The notes under the pieces: model-generated
What the model was told of the DNA's origin: nothing
Databases searched by the model: none
Seen by the model: only the letters and a program-made list of their open reading frames with translations
Position numbers and translations under genes: made by a program
From: Rathayibacter caricis DSM 15933
GTDB lineage: Bacteria > Actinomycetota > Actinomycetes > Actinomycetales > Microbacteriaceae
Length of the DNA: 64,000 nt
Reading direction: 5' to 3'
Assembly: GCF_003044275.1 (NCBI RefSeq)
Contig: NZ_PZPL01000001.1
Coordinates: 868,001 to 932,000, forward strand
Part shown: positions 17,105 through 25,943 of the stretch, piece by piece
Layout: each line of letters opens with the position of its first letter
How positions within the stretch are numbered: position 1 is the stretch's first letter

Positions 17105-18154
17105 TTACGGGCGGACCAGCGTCTTGATCGCGCGGCGCTCGTCCATCGCGGCGTACGCCTCCGCGATCTCATCGAGCGGGAGCTCGAGGTCGAAGACCAG
17201 GCCGGGCTCGATCGCTCCGCTGAGCACGTCGGGGAGGAGCTCCTCCATGTAGCCGCGGACGGGCGCGACTCCGCCGTTCACGCCGACGTTCGACCCGAAC
17301 ATTTGGCGCACGGGCAGCTCCGGACCGCCGTTGGGCACGCCGACGTAGCCGACCATGCCGCCGGGGCGAGCCGAGTCGAGCGCCTGCTGCATCGACTCCT
17401 TGGTGCCGACGCACTCGAGGACGCAGTCGGCGCCGATGCCGCCGGTGAGCTCCTTCACACGGGCGACGCCCTCGTCTCCGCGCGTCTCGACGATGTGCGT
17501 GGCGCCGAAGCGGGTGGCGAGCGCCTGACGGGACTCGTGGCGCGACATCGCGATGATCGTCGTGGCGCCCAGGCGCTTCGCGGCGAGCACGGCGCACAGG
17601 CCGACCGCGCCGTCGCCGACGACCGCCACGGTCGAGCCCGCGGTGACGCCGGCCGAGACGGCGGCGTGGTGACCGGTGCCCATGACATCGGCGAGCGTCA
17701 GGAGGCTGGGGATGAGCTTCGGGTCGGGATCGGTGCCGACGCGGAAGAGGGTGCCGTCGGCCAGCGGCACGCGCACCTTCTCGCCCTGGGCGCCGTCGGC
17801 GAAGCCCTCGTCACCCACCTCGGCTCCCCACCAGCCGCCGGTGAGGCACGACGTCGAGACGCCGTTGGCGCAGTTCGCGCACGTGCCGTCGCAGACGTAG
17901 AACGGAGCGATCACGAAGTCGCCGACGGAGATGTCGCGCACGTCGTCGCCGACCGACTCGACGACTCCGACGAACTCGTGCCCGATGCGGTGCGCCTCCT
18001 TCGTCGGCGTGACACCGCGGTAGGGCCAGAGGTCGGAGCCGCACACGCAGGCCGCGGTGACGCGCACGATCGCGTCGCGCCCGGTCGAGAGGGTCGGCTC
18101 GGGGACCTCCTCGAGTCGGACGTCGCGCTCGCCGTGGATGAGTGTTGCTCGCAT
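17105..18154 (-). CDS. Zinc-dependent alcohol dehydrogenase family protein
   Basis: A 349-aa medium-chain dehydrogenase/reductase. Catalytic zinc ligands appear in CVCGSDLWPYRG and GHEFVG; the structural-zinc region CDGTCANCANGVSTSC carries the usual four cysteines. The NAD(P)-binding Rossmann motif is VAVVGDGAVGLCAV. Sequence flavour (CGSDLWPYRG, HRIGHEFVGVVE) resembles the alcohol dehydrogenases often annotated as IMP-dehydrogenase-like or theronine-dehydrogenase-like Zn-ADHs. AGGAGATCCCTC precedes the ATG, a good ribosome site. The stop codon abuts the alternative hydrolase start. Confidence 0.92.
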   Translation of the reverse strand: MRATLIHGERDVRLEEVPEPTLSTGRDAIVRVTAACVCGSDLWPYRGVTPTKEAHRIGHEFVGVVESVGDDVRDISVGDFVIAPFYVCDGTCANCANGVSTSCLTGGWWGAEVGDEGFADGAQGEKVRVPLADGTLFRVGTDPDPKLIPSLLTLADVMGTGHHAAVSAGVTAGSTVAVVGDGAVGLCAVLAAKRLGATTIIAMSRHESRQALATRFGATHIVETRGDEGVARVKELTGGIGADCVLECVGTKESMQQALDSARPGGMVGYVGVPNGGPELPVRQMFGSNVGVNGGVAPVRGYMEELLPDVLSGAIEPGLVFDLELPLDEIAEAYAAMDERRAIKTLVRP

Positions 18155-18314
18155 GAGGGATCTCCTGCTCGAGAGGGGGGTGGGGTCGTTTCCACGGTAC
18201 GCCGGGGTGCGCGCGGGAGGCGGCGCGGGGCGGGGGCTTGCACGGGCGTGCGGAACGGGGCACGGAGTCGACGGGCGCGGAGGAGAGGCGCGGAGACCGC
18301 GGCCGCCCCGCTCG

Positions 18315-18989
18315 TCACGGCGGCGCCTCCGCCCAGCCGTCGCGCCCGACGATCACGTGCGCCAGGAACCCGAGGCCGCACGCCCGAGCCCCGTCGGCGA
18401 GCGCGCGGGTGGCGGCGCGGTCGGAGGGGAGCACGGTCGCGTCGCCGGAGTGACTGTGCGCGAGTGCGACGCCGGCGGCTCCGCGGGAGAGGACCTCGGC
18501 CAGGACCGCGGGCACGGGGAGATCGGCGTGGGAGGCGCCTCCGTCGGACAGGGCGAGGACGTCGCGCACCGCCCCGGAGGCGTCGAGCGCGACGGCGAGC
18601 ACGGTCTCGTCGGGCCGGGCGCTCAACAGGGGGCCCACGAGAGCGGCGAGCTCGGCGGGAGTGGTGACGCGGGGCGCCCGGTGCGCGCGGTTCATCCGCC
18701 GGCGCAGCTCGAAGGACGCGACGATGCGGCACGCCGCGACCTCGCCGATGCCGCGCTGGCGGGCGAGGTCGACGACTCCGGCCCGCGCGACCGCGTCGAT
18801 GCCGCCGAACCGGGCGAGCAGCTGCTGGGCGACGACGGTCGCGTTGGCGCCGCGGACGCCGTTGCCGATCAGGACGGCCAGGGTCTCGGCGTCGGTCAGC
18901 GCCGCCGGACCGTGCGCGCGCAGCCGCTCGCGCGGGCGCTGCTCGGGGGCGAGGTCGGCCATGCGCGGAGCCGGCGGAGGGAGGGACAT
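18315..18989 (-). CDS. radC: RadC/UPF0758 family JAB-domain protein
   Basis: A 224-aa protein with an N-terminal helix-hairpin-helix part (RPRERLRAHGPAALTDAETLAVLIGNG, FGGIDAVARAGVVDLARQRGIGEVAACRI) and a C-terminal JAB/MPN metal site: VALAHSHSGDATVLPSDRAATR gives the HxH...D pattern. RadC was named for DNA repair, but that role is disputed. The usual form is HNHPSGD; here HSHSGD lacks the Pro. TACCGT lies seven bases before the ATG at 18989, supporting this start over ATG 18962. Confidence 0.88.
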   Translation of the reverse strand: MSLPPPAPRMADLAPEQRPRERLRAHGPAALTDAETLAVLIGNGVRGANATVVAQQLLARFGGIDAVARAGVVDLARQRGIGEVAACRIVASFELRRRMNRAHRAPRVTTPAELAALVGPLLSARPDETVLAVALDASGAVRDVLALSDGGASHADLPVPAVLAEVLSRGAAGVALAHSHSGDATVLPSDRAATRALADGARACGLGFLAHVIVGRDGWAEAPP

Positions 18990-18996
18990 GGCGGCG

Positions 18997-19002
18997 ACGG
19001 TA
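18997..19002 (-). promoter_or_regulatory. Leaderless-type -10 box of radC
   Basis: TACCGT on the minus strand lies seven bases before the ATG, with no Shine-Dalgarno sequence in between. Confidence 0.4.
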
Positions 19003-19112
19003 CCGGCGCGGCCGGGTGCCGCGAGGGCCGCTCCCCCGACGCTGTGGACGACTTCGCGGCCCCTCCCCTCTGTGGAGGAGCCTCCGCCCGCAGCCGCGCG
19101 CTCGAATCCGCG

Positions 19113-19148
19113 GAAGTCGTCGTACTCGAGCTCGAGTACGACGACTTC
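19113..19148. repeat. Perfect 36-bp palindrome (repeat A, isolated copy)
   Basis: GAAGTCGTCGTACTCGAG is followed immediately by its exact reverse complement. It lies in the gap between the clpB stop and the radC promoter. The same element, slightly degenerate, forms the A half of three composite repeats at 23914-24363. As RNA from clpB it would fold into an 18-bp stem and could terminate or stabilise the clpB transcript. Confidence 0.9.
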
Positions 19149-19165
19149 TGAGGAGTGGAGCCGCC

Positions 19166-21325
<2,160 letters not shown>

Positions 21326-21350
21326 CTGTGGTGTCCTCCGTGAAGATCGA

Positions 21351-21375
21351 AAGTTGAGTTCTACTGACTCAACTT
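21351..21375. promoter_or_regulatory. HAIR element (HspR operator) upstream of clpB
   Basis: AAGTTGAGT-N7-ACTCAACTT is a perfect inverted repeat matching the HspR-associated consensus TTGAGT-N7-ACTCAA known from Streptomyces and mycobacteria. It lies 26-50 bp upstream of the clpB start, predicting repression by HspR under normal temperature. Confidence 0.9.
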
Positions 21376-21412
21376 TACCGCGCTGCGGGGTATTCCCGAA
21401 GGTCTAAGGGGT

Positions 21413-21919
21413 TCACGCGGTCAGCCGGCCGTCGCCCGCGCCGCCGCGGAGCGAGGTGAGCGCGTCGCGCAGGATCCGCCGCAGCGCCGGCTCCCCCACT
21501 CCGGTGAGCGCCGCGATCTCGGGCTGCGTGTAGCGACCGGCGACCGCCAGGAGCAGCAGCTCCCGATCGGGGCACGGCAGGGCGAGGAGGCCGGTGCCCA
21601 TCGGACGCCGGGCGACCGCCCTCGAGGTGCCGAGGGTCTCGCAGAGCACCTCGAGCAGCCAGAGCACCGGGGTCTCGGAGCGGGCGCCCTCGGGACAGCG
21701 GCGCCAGACCTCGGCGAACGCCTCGGTGCAGAGGCGGTCGCGGGTCGCGGCGTCGGAGTGGACGGCCGCGACGGACGCGGAGAAGAGGGTGCCGAAGCGA
21801 TCGAAGAGCGCGGCGAACGCGGCACGGTCGCCGGTGGCGGCGGAGCGGAGCAGGCGCGCGGCAGCGATCCCGACCGAGTAGACCTCGCTCGCGACCTCGT
21901 CGTCGGTCCCTGCACTCAC
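21413..21919 (-). CDS. Sigma-70-like protein (ECF-type, degenerate)
   Basis: A 168-aa protein resembling extracytoplasmic-function sigma factors: a region-2-like segment GDRAAFAALFDRFGTLFSASVAAV near residues 30-55 and a region-4-like helix-turn-helix CPDRELLLLAVAGRYTQPEIAALTGVGEPALRRILRDALTSLR at 115-160. Conservation is weak and no anti-sigma gene adjoins, so it may be a divergent regulator. GTG at 21919 has CACGCT six bases upstream and no ribosome site. The gene ends 38 bp before the HAIR box. Confidence 0.65.
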   Translation of the reverse strand: MSAGTDDEVASEVYSVGIAAARLLRSAATGDRAAFAALFDRFGTLFSASVAAVHSDAATRDRLCTEAFAEVWRRCPEGARSETPVLWLLEVLCETLGTSRAVARRPMGTGLLALPCPDRELLLLAVAGRYTQPEIAALTGVGEPALRRILRDALTSLRGGAGDGRLTA

Positions 21920-22015
21920 AGGCTCAGCGTGTCACCGCGGCGTCAACGGCGTGAGCAGTTGCGCCCGCGGGCGCTGCGGAGTAGGAGCGATCGCTCCGGG
22001 GCAGGAGGGCGCGGG

Positions 22016-22834
22016 TCAGAGACGCGGCCAGCGCGCGCGGGCGAAGCAGAAGACGCCGTACGCGATGAGGCCGATCGCGACGAAGCCGAGCAGGAACACG
22101 CCGAACGGCAGCTCCGTCAGCGACTTCAGCGCCTCGTCGAGGCCGCCTGCCTGCTCCGGATCGTGCTTCACCGCGGCGACGATCAGCAGCACGCCGAGCG
22201 CGCCGAGGACGATGCCCTTGGCGGTGTAGCCGACGATGCCGAGCCAGGTGACGACGGTGCCCGCGGTGCCACCGGGCTCCGCGACGTTCTCGAGGAACTT
22301 CTTGCTGACGCCCCGGTAGACGAAGACGCCGCCGACCGCGAGGACGATCACGCCCACGAGCACCAGCAGGACGACTCCGCCCGGAGCCGACAGCAGCTGA
22401 GCGCTCGCGCTCTCGGACGACTCGGACGAGCTCGATCCGTCGCCCATCGCGAAGCGCAGCGCGGTCACGCCGAGTGCGGCGTAGACGACGGCCTTCGCCG
22501 CCTCCTTCAGCCTGCTGCCCCACTTCTTCAGCTCGGTGTCGCCCTTGACGACGAGGAACGCCTCGAGGATCCCCCACAGTGCGAGGCCGAAGAGGCCGAC
22601 CGTGCACACCCAGAGCACCACGGTGCCGCCGGGGGTGGAGGAGAGGGCGCCGAGCGCGCCGGACTGGTCGGCCGATCCTCCGCCGCCCCGCGCGACTTGG
22701 AGGGCGATGACGCCGATGAGGATGTGCACGAGACCGTTCGCGGCGTAGCCGAACCGGGCGAGGGTGCGCACCGCCGTCGAGTCCTGCGCGTCGTCGGCCG
22801 CCTGCTTGGCCTGGGTACCACTCGGAGTGTTCAC
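22016..22834 (-). CDS. DUF1206 membrane protein
   Basis: A 272-aa protein with six hydrophobic segments arranged as three similar pairs, each opening with the signature seen in FGYAANGLVHILIGVIAL, AKAVVYAALGVTALRF and VGYTAKGIVLGALGVLLI. This is the DUF1206 pattern, a family of unknown function common in actinobacteria. GTG at 22834 is chosen since TAGCGT lies seven bases upstream. Directly upstream lies a cluster of DnaA-box-like 9-mers. Confidence 0.85.
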   Translation of the reverse strand: MNTPSGTQAKQAADDAQDSTAVRTLARFGYAANGLVHILIGVIALQVARGGGGSADQSGALGALSSTPGGTVVLWVCTVGLFGLALWGILEAFLVVKGDTELKKWGSRLKEAAKAVVYAALGVTALRFAMGDGSSSSESSESASAQLLSAPGGVVLLVLVGVIVLAVGGVFVYRGVSKKFLENVAEPGGTAGTVVTWLGIVGYTAKGIVLGALGVLLIVAAVKHDPEQAGGLDEALKSLTELPFGVFLLGFVAIGLIAYGVFCFARARWPRL

Positions 22835-22841
22835 AGGCGGG

Positions 22842-22847
22842 ACGCTA
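22842..22847 (-). promoter_or_regulatory. Leaderless-type -10 box of the DUF1206 gene
   Basis: The minus strand reads TAGCGT, seven bases before GTG 22834. The DnaA-box cluster begins about 70 bp upstream of it. Confidence 0.45.
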
Positions 22848-22914
22848 CGCGTTTCCACAGGCCCCCACATCCCCTTGCGCTGTGTTCCCGCGGTCCGGTG
22901 GCCCTGTGGAGGAG

Positions 22915-22968
22915 TTGTCCCCACGGTTGTCCACAGTTCTCCACAGGGTTGTCCACACCTGTGGATTC
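22915..22968. promoter_or_regulatory. Cluster of DnaA-box-like 9-mers outside oriC
   Basis: Four direct 9-mers start at 22915 (TTGTCCCCA), 22927 (TTGTCCACA), 22937 (TTCTCCACA) and 22949 (TTGTCCACA); an inverted one (GAATCCACA on the minus strand) spans 22960-22968. TTGTCCACA is the actinobacterial DnaA box as I know it. Spacing is 12, 10 and 12 bp, about one helical turn each. GTTTCCACA at 22851-22859 may be another site. No dnaA, dnaN or parAB gene is near, so this is not the usual origin. Confidence 0.7.
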
Positions 22969-22978
22969 GCTAGAACGG

Positions 22979-23506
22979 CTAGACGTCGACGGCGCGGACC
23001 AGGCCGTCCTGGACGGCGCCGAGCCAGTCGTAGACGCTGCGGATCGCGGCCGCGTTCTCGTCCTCGGGCTCGAGCCCGTCGTCGGAGTCGAGGATGCCGA
23101 GGCGGGCGGCGAGCGCCAGGCGCATGTCGGTGAGCGCGCGCATCCACGAGAGCGCCTGCGGATCCTCGAGGCGCACCGAGATCTCGCCGAGGCCCGCGAA
23201 GACGCGTCCGTGCCCGGAGTCGTCCCCCGCATCGAGCGCGGCGGTCACGGACCGTGCGTCGTCCATCTTGCGTCCGGCGAGATCGGGGGCGGTGAATCGC
23301 CGGAACTCGGCGGCGGCCTCGGCGTCGTCGCGGTAGGCGTCGGGGAGCAGGCGCGCGAGTGCAGGATCGGTGCGGGCGAGGTCGTCGTCGACGCTGCGAT
23401 CGAGCAGCTCGAGCATCTCGCCGGCGAGGTGGCGGAGGATCCCCGCCTCCTCCCGGTCGAAGCGGGCGACGGCGGCGCCGGAGGAGTCGCGGCGGAAGGC
23501 GCGCAT
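22979..23506 (-). CDS. DUF2017 family protein
   Basis: A 175-aa cytoplasmic protein of the DUF2017 family, rich in charged residues and helices (DREEAGILRHLAGEMLELL, GLGEISVRLEDPQALSWMRALTDMRLALAARLGI). In actinobacteria this family is typically encoded directly after clpS, as here with a 61-bp gap. The function is unknown; the conserved pairing suggests a link with N-end-rule proteolysis. No strong ribosome site is visible before the ATG. Confidence 0.85.
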   Translation of the reverse strand: MRAFRRDSSGAAVARFDREEAGILRHLAGEMLELLDRSVDDDLARTDPALARLLPDAYRDDAEAAAEFRRFTAPDLAGRKMDDARSVTAALDAGDDSGHGRVFAGLGEISVRLEDPQALSWMRALTDMRLALAARLGILDSDDGLEPEDENAAAIRSVYDWLGAVQDGLVRAVDV

Positions 23507-23567
23507 CAGCGGGGGGCTCTCGAGGGGGACGCGTCGACGCTCCGGTGGCCGGCGGCGGAGGCCGTGC

Positions 23568-23858
23568 TCATGCGTCGGCCTTCTGCAGCGTCGCCCACAG
23601 GCCGTAGCCGTGCATCGCCTCCACGTGCCGCTCCATCTCCTCGCGATTGCCCTGCGCGACGACCGCGCGACCCTCGGTGTGGACCTGCAGCATGAGGCGC
23701 TCGGCCTCGGCGCGGCCGAAGCCGAAGTAGCTGCGGAAGACGTACGACACGTACGACATGAGGTTCACGGGGTCGTCCCAGACGAGCACGATCCACGGGA
23801 CGTCCGCGGCGGAGCGGGTGCGCAGCCGCTCATCGGGGCGCTCGATGGTCTCAGGCAC
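23568..23858 (-). CDS. clpS: ATP-dependent Clp protease adaptor ClpS
   Basis: A 96-aa adaptor that delivers N-degron substrates to ClpC/ClpP. The core PWIVLVWDDPVNLMSYVSYVFRSYFG contains the N-end-binding D-D-x-x-N region, and VHTEGRAVVAQGNREEMERHVEAMHGYGLWATL is the Clp-contact half. GTG at 23858 has TAGGCT six bases upstream and no Shine-Dalgarno site. Confidence 0.95.
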   Translation of the reverse strand: MPETIERPDERLRTRSAADVPWIVLVWDDPVNLMSYVSYVFRSYFGFGRAEAERLMLQVHTEGRAVVAQGNREEMERHVEAMHGYGLWATLQKADA

Positions 23859-23864
23859 CCGTCC

Positions 23865-23870
23865 AGCCTA
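23865..23870 (-). promoter_or_regulatory. Leaderless-type -10 box of clpS
   Basis: TAGGCT on the minus strand lies exactly six bases before the GTG start. Confidence 0.5.
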
Positions 23871-23913
23871 GGTCGCGGGCGGGCGGAGGGAGCGGCGCGC
23901 GGCGACTCCTCGA

Positions 23914-24025
23914 GAGTTGTCGTACTCGGGGCTCGAGTACGACGACTTCTGCGGAGTCGGGGCGGCCGAGCGCGCGGGTCTCCAGAAGTTGCGGGAAGCG
24001 CGAGCGGTTACCGCAACTTCTGGAG
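23914..24025. repeat. Composite palindrome A-B, copy 1
   Basis: Half A (23914-23949) is a degenerate form of the 36-bp palindrome at 19113. After exactly 30 bases comes half B: CTCCAGAAGTTGCGG (23980-23994), a 16-base loop, and its perfect reverse complement (24011-24025). The total is 112 bp, the same as the other two copies. Confidence 0.9.
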
Positions 24026-24085
24026 AAGCGAGGGGCCGGGATGGACAGGTCCGCGCAACTCCGGCGTCGGCGCATCGAGTCCGCA

Positions 24086-24197
24086 GAAGTCGTCGTAGTC
24101 GGGCTCGAGTACGACGACTTCCGAGGAGTGGGGGCGGCCGGGCGCGCGAGTCTCCAGAAGTTGCGGGAAGTGTGACCGGTCACCGCAACTCTTGGAG
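24086..24197. repeat. Composite palindrome A-B, copy 2
   Basis: Half A is 24086-24121 and half B is 24152-24197 (arms 24152-24166 and 24183-24197, one two-base transposition in the right arm). The A-to-B gap is again 30 bases and conserves a GGGGCGGCCG(A/G)GCGCGCG stretch with copy 1. Confidence 0.9.
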
Positions 24198-24251
24198 ACG
24201 CGAGGGCAGTGAGAACCCGCGCGGAGCCGACTCGGCGTGTTCGAGTCCGCA

Positions 24252-24363
24252 GAAGTCGTCGTAGTCGAGCCCGAGTACGACGACTTCTGCGGAGTGGAGC
24301 CTGCGGGGCCGCGACTTCGCCGGAAGTTGCGGGAAACGCGAGCGGTTACCGCAACTTGTGGAG
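24252..24363. repeat. Composite palindrome A-B, copy 3
   Basis: Half A is 24252-24287, extendable outwards by TCCGCA/TGCGGA to 24246-24293; half B ends at 24363, 14 bp from the stop of the leftward LLM oxidoreductase gene. The A-B gap is 30 bases. The three copies fill most of the 519-bp gene-free stretch 23859-24377. Confidence 0.9.
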
Positions 24364-24377
24364 AACCGAGCGCGGCG

Positions 24378-25304
24378 TCAGGCGGACAGGCGCGGCAGGA
24401 TCTCGCGGGCGAACAGGTCGAGGTGCTCGAGGTCGTGCAGGTCCATCATCTGCAGGTAGACCCGCTCGACGCCCGACGCGCGCAGCGACTCCAGGCGGTC
24501 GACCGCCTCCTGCACGCCGCCGGCGATGCCGTGCTCGCGCAGCTCGGCCGGCTCGCGCCCGACGGCCGCGGCCCGGCGCGCGAACTCCGCCTCGGACGCT
24601 CCGGCCACGGCGATCAGCGCGACCGAGTGCACCAGCGACGACGGCTCGCGCCCGATCGCACGGCACGCCTCGTCGACGCGGTCGAAGGAGCCGCGGATCG
24701 AGTCGACCTCCGGGAAGGGCAGGTTGAACTCGCTCGCGAAGCGGGCCGCGAGGCGCGGAGTGCGCTTGGGGCCCCCTCCGCCGACGATCACGGGGACCGG
24801 CAGTCGCGCCGGCTTCGGGAGCGCGGGCGAGTCGGTGAGCGTGTAGTGCTCGCCCGCGAAGGAGTAGCGCTCGCCGACCGGGGTCGACCAGAGGCCGGTG
24901 ACGATCTCGAGCTGCTCCTCGAGCAGGTCGAAGCGGCGGGGCGGGAACGGGATGCCGTACGCGGCGTGCTCCTTCTCGAACCAGCCCGTGCCGAGCCCGA
25001 GCTCGACGCGGCCGCCCGACATCGCGTCCACCTGCGCGACCTGGATCGCGAGGATCCCCGGCGGGCGGTAGGTGACGGAGGAGACGAGCGTGCCGAGCGC
25101 GATCCGCTCGGTCTCGCGGGCGAGGCCGGCGAGCGAGGTCCACGCGTCGGAGGGACCGGGGCCGGGATCGCCCTCGCCCATGCGGAGGTAGTGGTCGGAG
25201 CGGAAGAAGCCGTCGAAGCCGAGGGCCTCGGTCGCCTGGGCGACGGCGAGGAGATCCTCGTAGCTCGCGCCCTCCTGGGGTTCGGTGAAGACTCTGAACT
25301 GCAT
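24378..25304 (-). CDS. LLM-class flavin/F420-dependent oxidoreductase
   Basis: A 308-aa luciferase-like TIM-barrel protein. Family features are LGFDGFFRSDHYLRMG, ERIALGTLVSSVTYRPPGILAIQVAQVDAMSGGRVELGLGTGWFEKEH and VPVIVGGGGPKRTPRLAARFA. It resembles actinobacterial F420-dependent members rather than the longer NtaA/DszA group at 41-45 kb. ATG 25304 is favoured over a more upstream ATG; AAGGCT and GGAG both lie just before it. Its 3' end faces the A-B repeat array. Substrate unknown. Confidence 0.88.
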   Translation of the reverse strand: MQFRVFTEPQEGASYEDLLAVAQATEALGFDGFFRSDHYLRMGEGDPGPGPSDAWTSLAGLARETERIALGTLVSSVTYRPPGILAIQVAQVDAMSGGRVELGLGTGWFEKEHAAYGIPFPPRRFDLLEEQLEIVTGLWSTPVGERYSFAGEHYTLTDSPALPKPARLPVPVIVGGGGPKRTPRLAARFASEFNLPFPEVDSIRGSFDRVDEACRAIGREPSSLVHSVALIAVAGASEAEFARRAAAVGREPAELREHGIAGGVQEAVDRLESLRASGVERVYLQMMDLHDLEHLDLFAREILPRLSA

Positions 25305-25374
25305 TGCTCCAGCCTTGCGCACGTCCGCGGCCGAGTGGGGCGTCCGCGTTCCGAGTCGCGGCTCGACGCAGTGC

Positions 25375-25441
25375 GCAACCGAGGTCCGGAGGGCCGCGGC
25401 GGCCCTCCTGGCGCCCTTCCCCGGATCCTGACCTCGGTTGC
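25375..25441. repeat. Nested palindrome between divergent genes
   Basis: GCAACCGAGGTC (25375-25386) is matched perfectly by 25430-25441. Inside lies a second hairpin with GAGGGCCGC paired to GCGGCCCTC. It lies in the 176-bp gap between the divergent LLM and DUF1801 genes. Confidence 0.8.
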
Positions 25442-25468
25442 GAACACCCGCGGCGCCCGGTCCCGTGC

Positions 25469-25474
25469 CACGGT
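25469..25474 (+). promoter_or_regulatory. Leaderless-type -10 box of the DUF1801 gene
   Basis: CACGGT lies six bases before ATG 25481; no Shine-Dalgarno sequence is seen. Confidence 0.35.
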
Positions 25475-25480
25475 GGCTCC

Positions 25481-25855
25481 ATGTCCCGACTCGACGCCGC
25501 CGCCTCCGCCCACGTCGCAGCGATGGGGCACCCGCGCCTGGAGCAGATCACGCGGGTGCGCGAGGCGGTGCTGTCCGCGGATCCGAGGCTCGTCGAGTCG
25601 GTGAAGTGGAACGCGCCGAGCTACGCGATCGGCGAGCACCTGGTCACGCTGCGCCTGCGGCCGGGCGACCGGGTCGAGGTCGTGCTGCACCGCGGAGTCG
25701 CGGCGCGCGCCGACGAGGTCGCGCCGGTCCTCGACGACACCCGCGTGCAGTGGCGGGCGCCCGACCGCGCGGTCCGCGCGCTCGACGCCGACGAGGACCC
25801 CGCGCTGGTCGCGCCCCTCGTGCGCCAGTGGCTGGCGGCGGTCGCTCCGGACTGA
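25481..25855 (+). CDS. DUF1801 domain protein (YdhG-like)
   Basis: A 124-aa protein with the DUF1801 layout: RVREAVLSADPRLVESVKWNAPSYAIGEHLVTLRLRPGDRVEVVLHRG. The W-x-x-P-x-Y segment is the family hallmark. These small cytoplasmic proteins have a SufE/iron-chaperone-like fold and no established function. The ATG is supported by its distance from CACGGT. The gene is followed after 88 bp by the APH kinase gene in the same direction. Confidence 0.8.
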   Translation: MSRLDAAASAHVAAMGHPRLEQITRVREAVLSADPRLVESVKWNAPSYAIGEHLVTLRLRPGDRVEVVLHRGVAARADEVAPVLDDTRVQWRAPDRAVRALDADEDPALVAPLVRQWLAAVAPD

Positions 25856-25943
25856 CCCCCCGAGCACCGCCGCACCCCGCGCACCTCCGCGCCCGATCCG
25901 CAAGTCCGTGTTTCCGCCCCGTTCGGGCGTCACGATGACACGG

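Noticed and set aside
17058..17105. Upstream ATG at 17105 for the alpha/beta hydrolase
   Set aside because: The added 16 residues are not family-like, no ribosome site is present, and a TAGCCT box sits seven bases before ATG 17057. It remains possible through TAATG coupling.
22915..22968. Chromosomal origin of replication
   Set aside because: DnaA-box-like repeats are present, but dnaA, dnaN, recF, gyrB, rpmH and parAB genes are not in the window and no AT-rich unwinding element is seen.
23917..24264. Protein-coding ORF of 115 aa through the composite repeats
   Set aside because: The frame is created by the repeats themselves, has no ribosome site and yields Arg/Ser-rich low-complexity sequence.
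23859..24377. CRISPR array
   Set aside because: The repeats are palindromic, vary in sequence, number only three, are about 170 bp apart and have no cas genes nearby.
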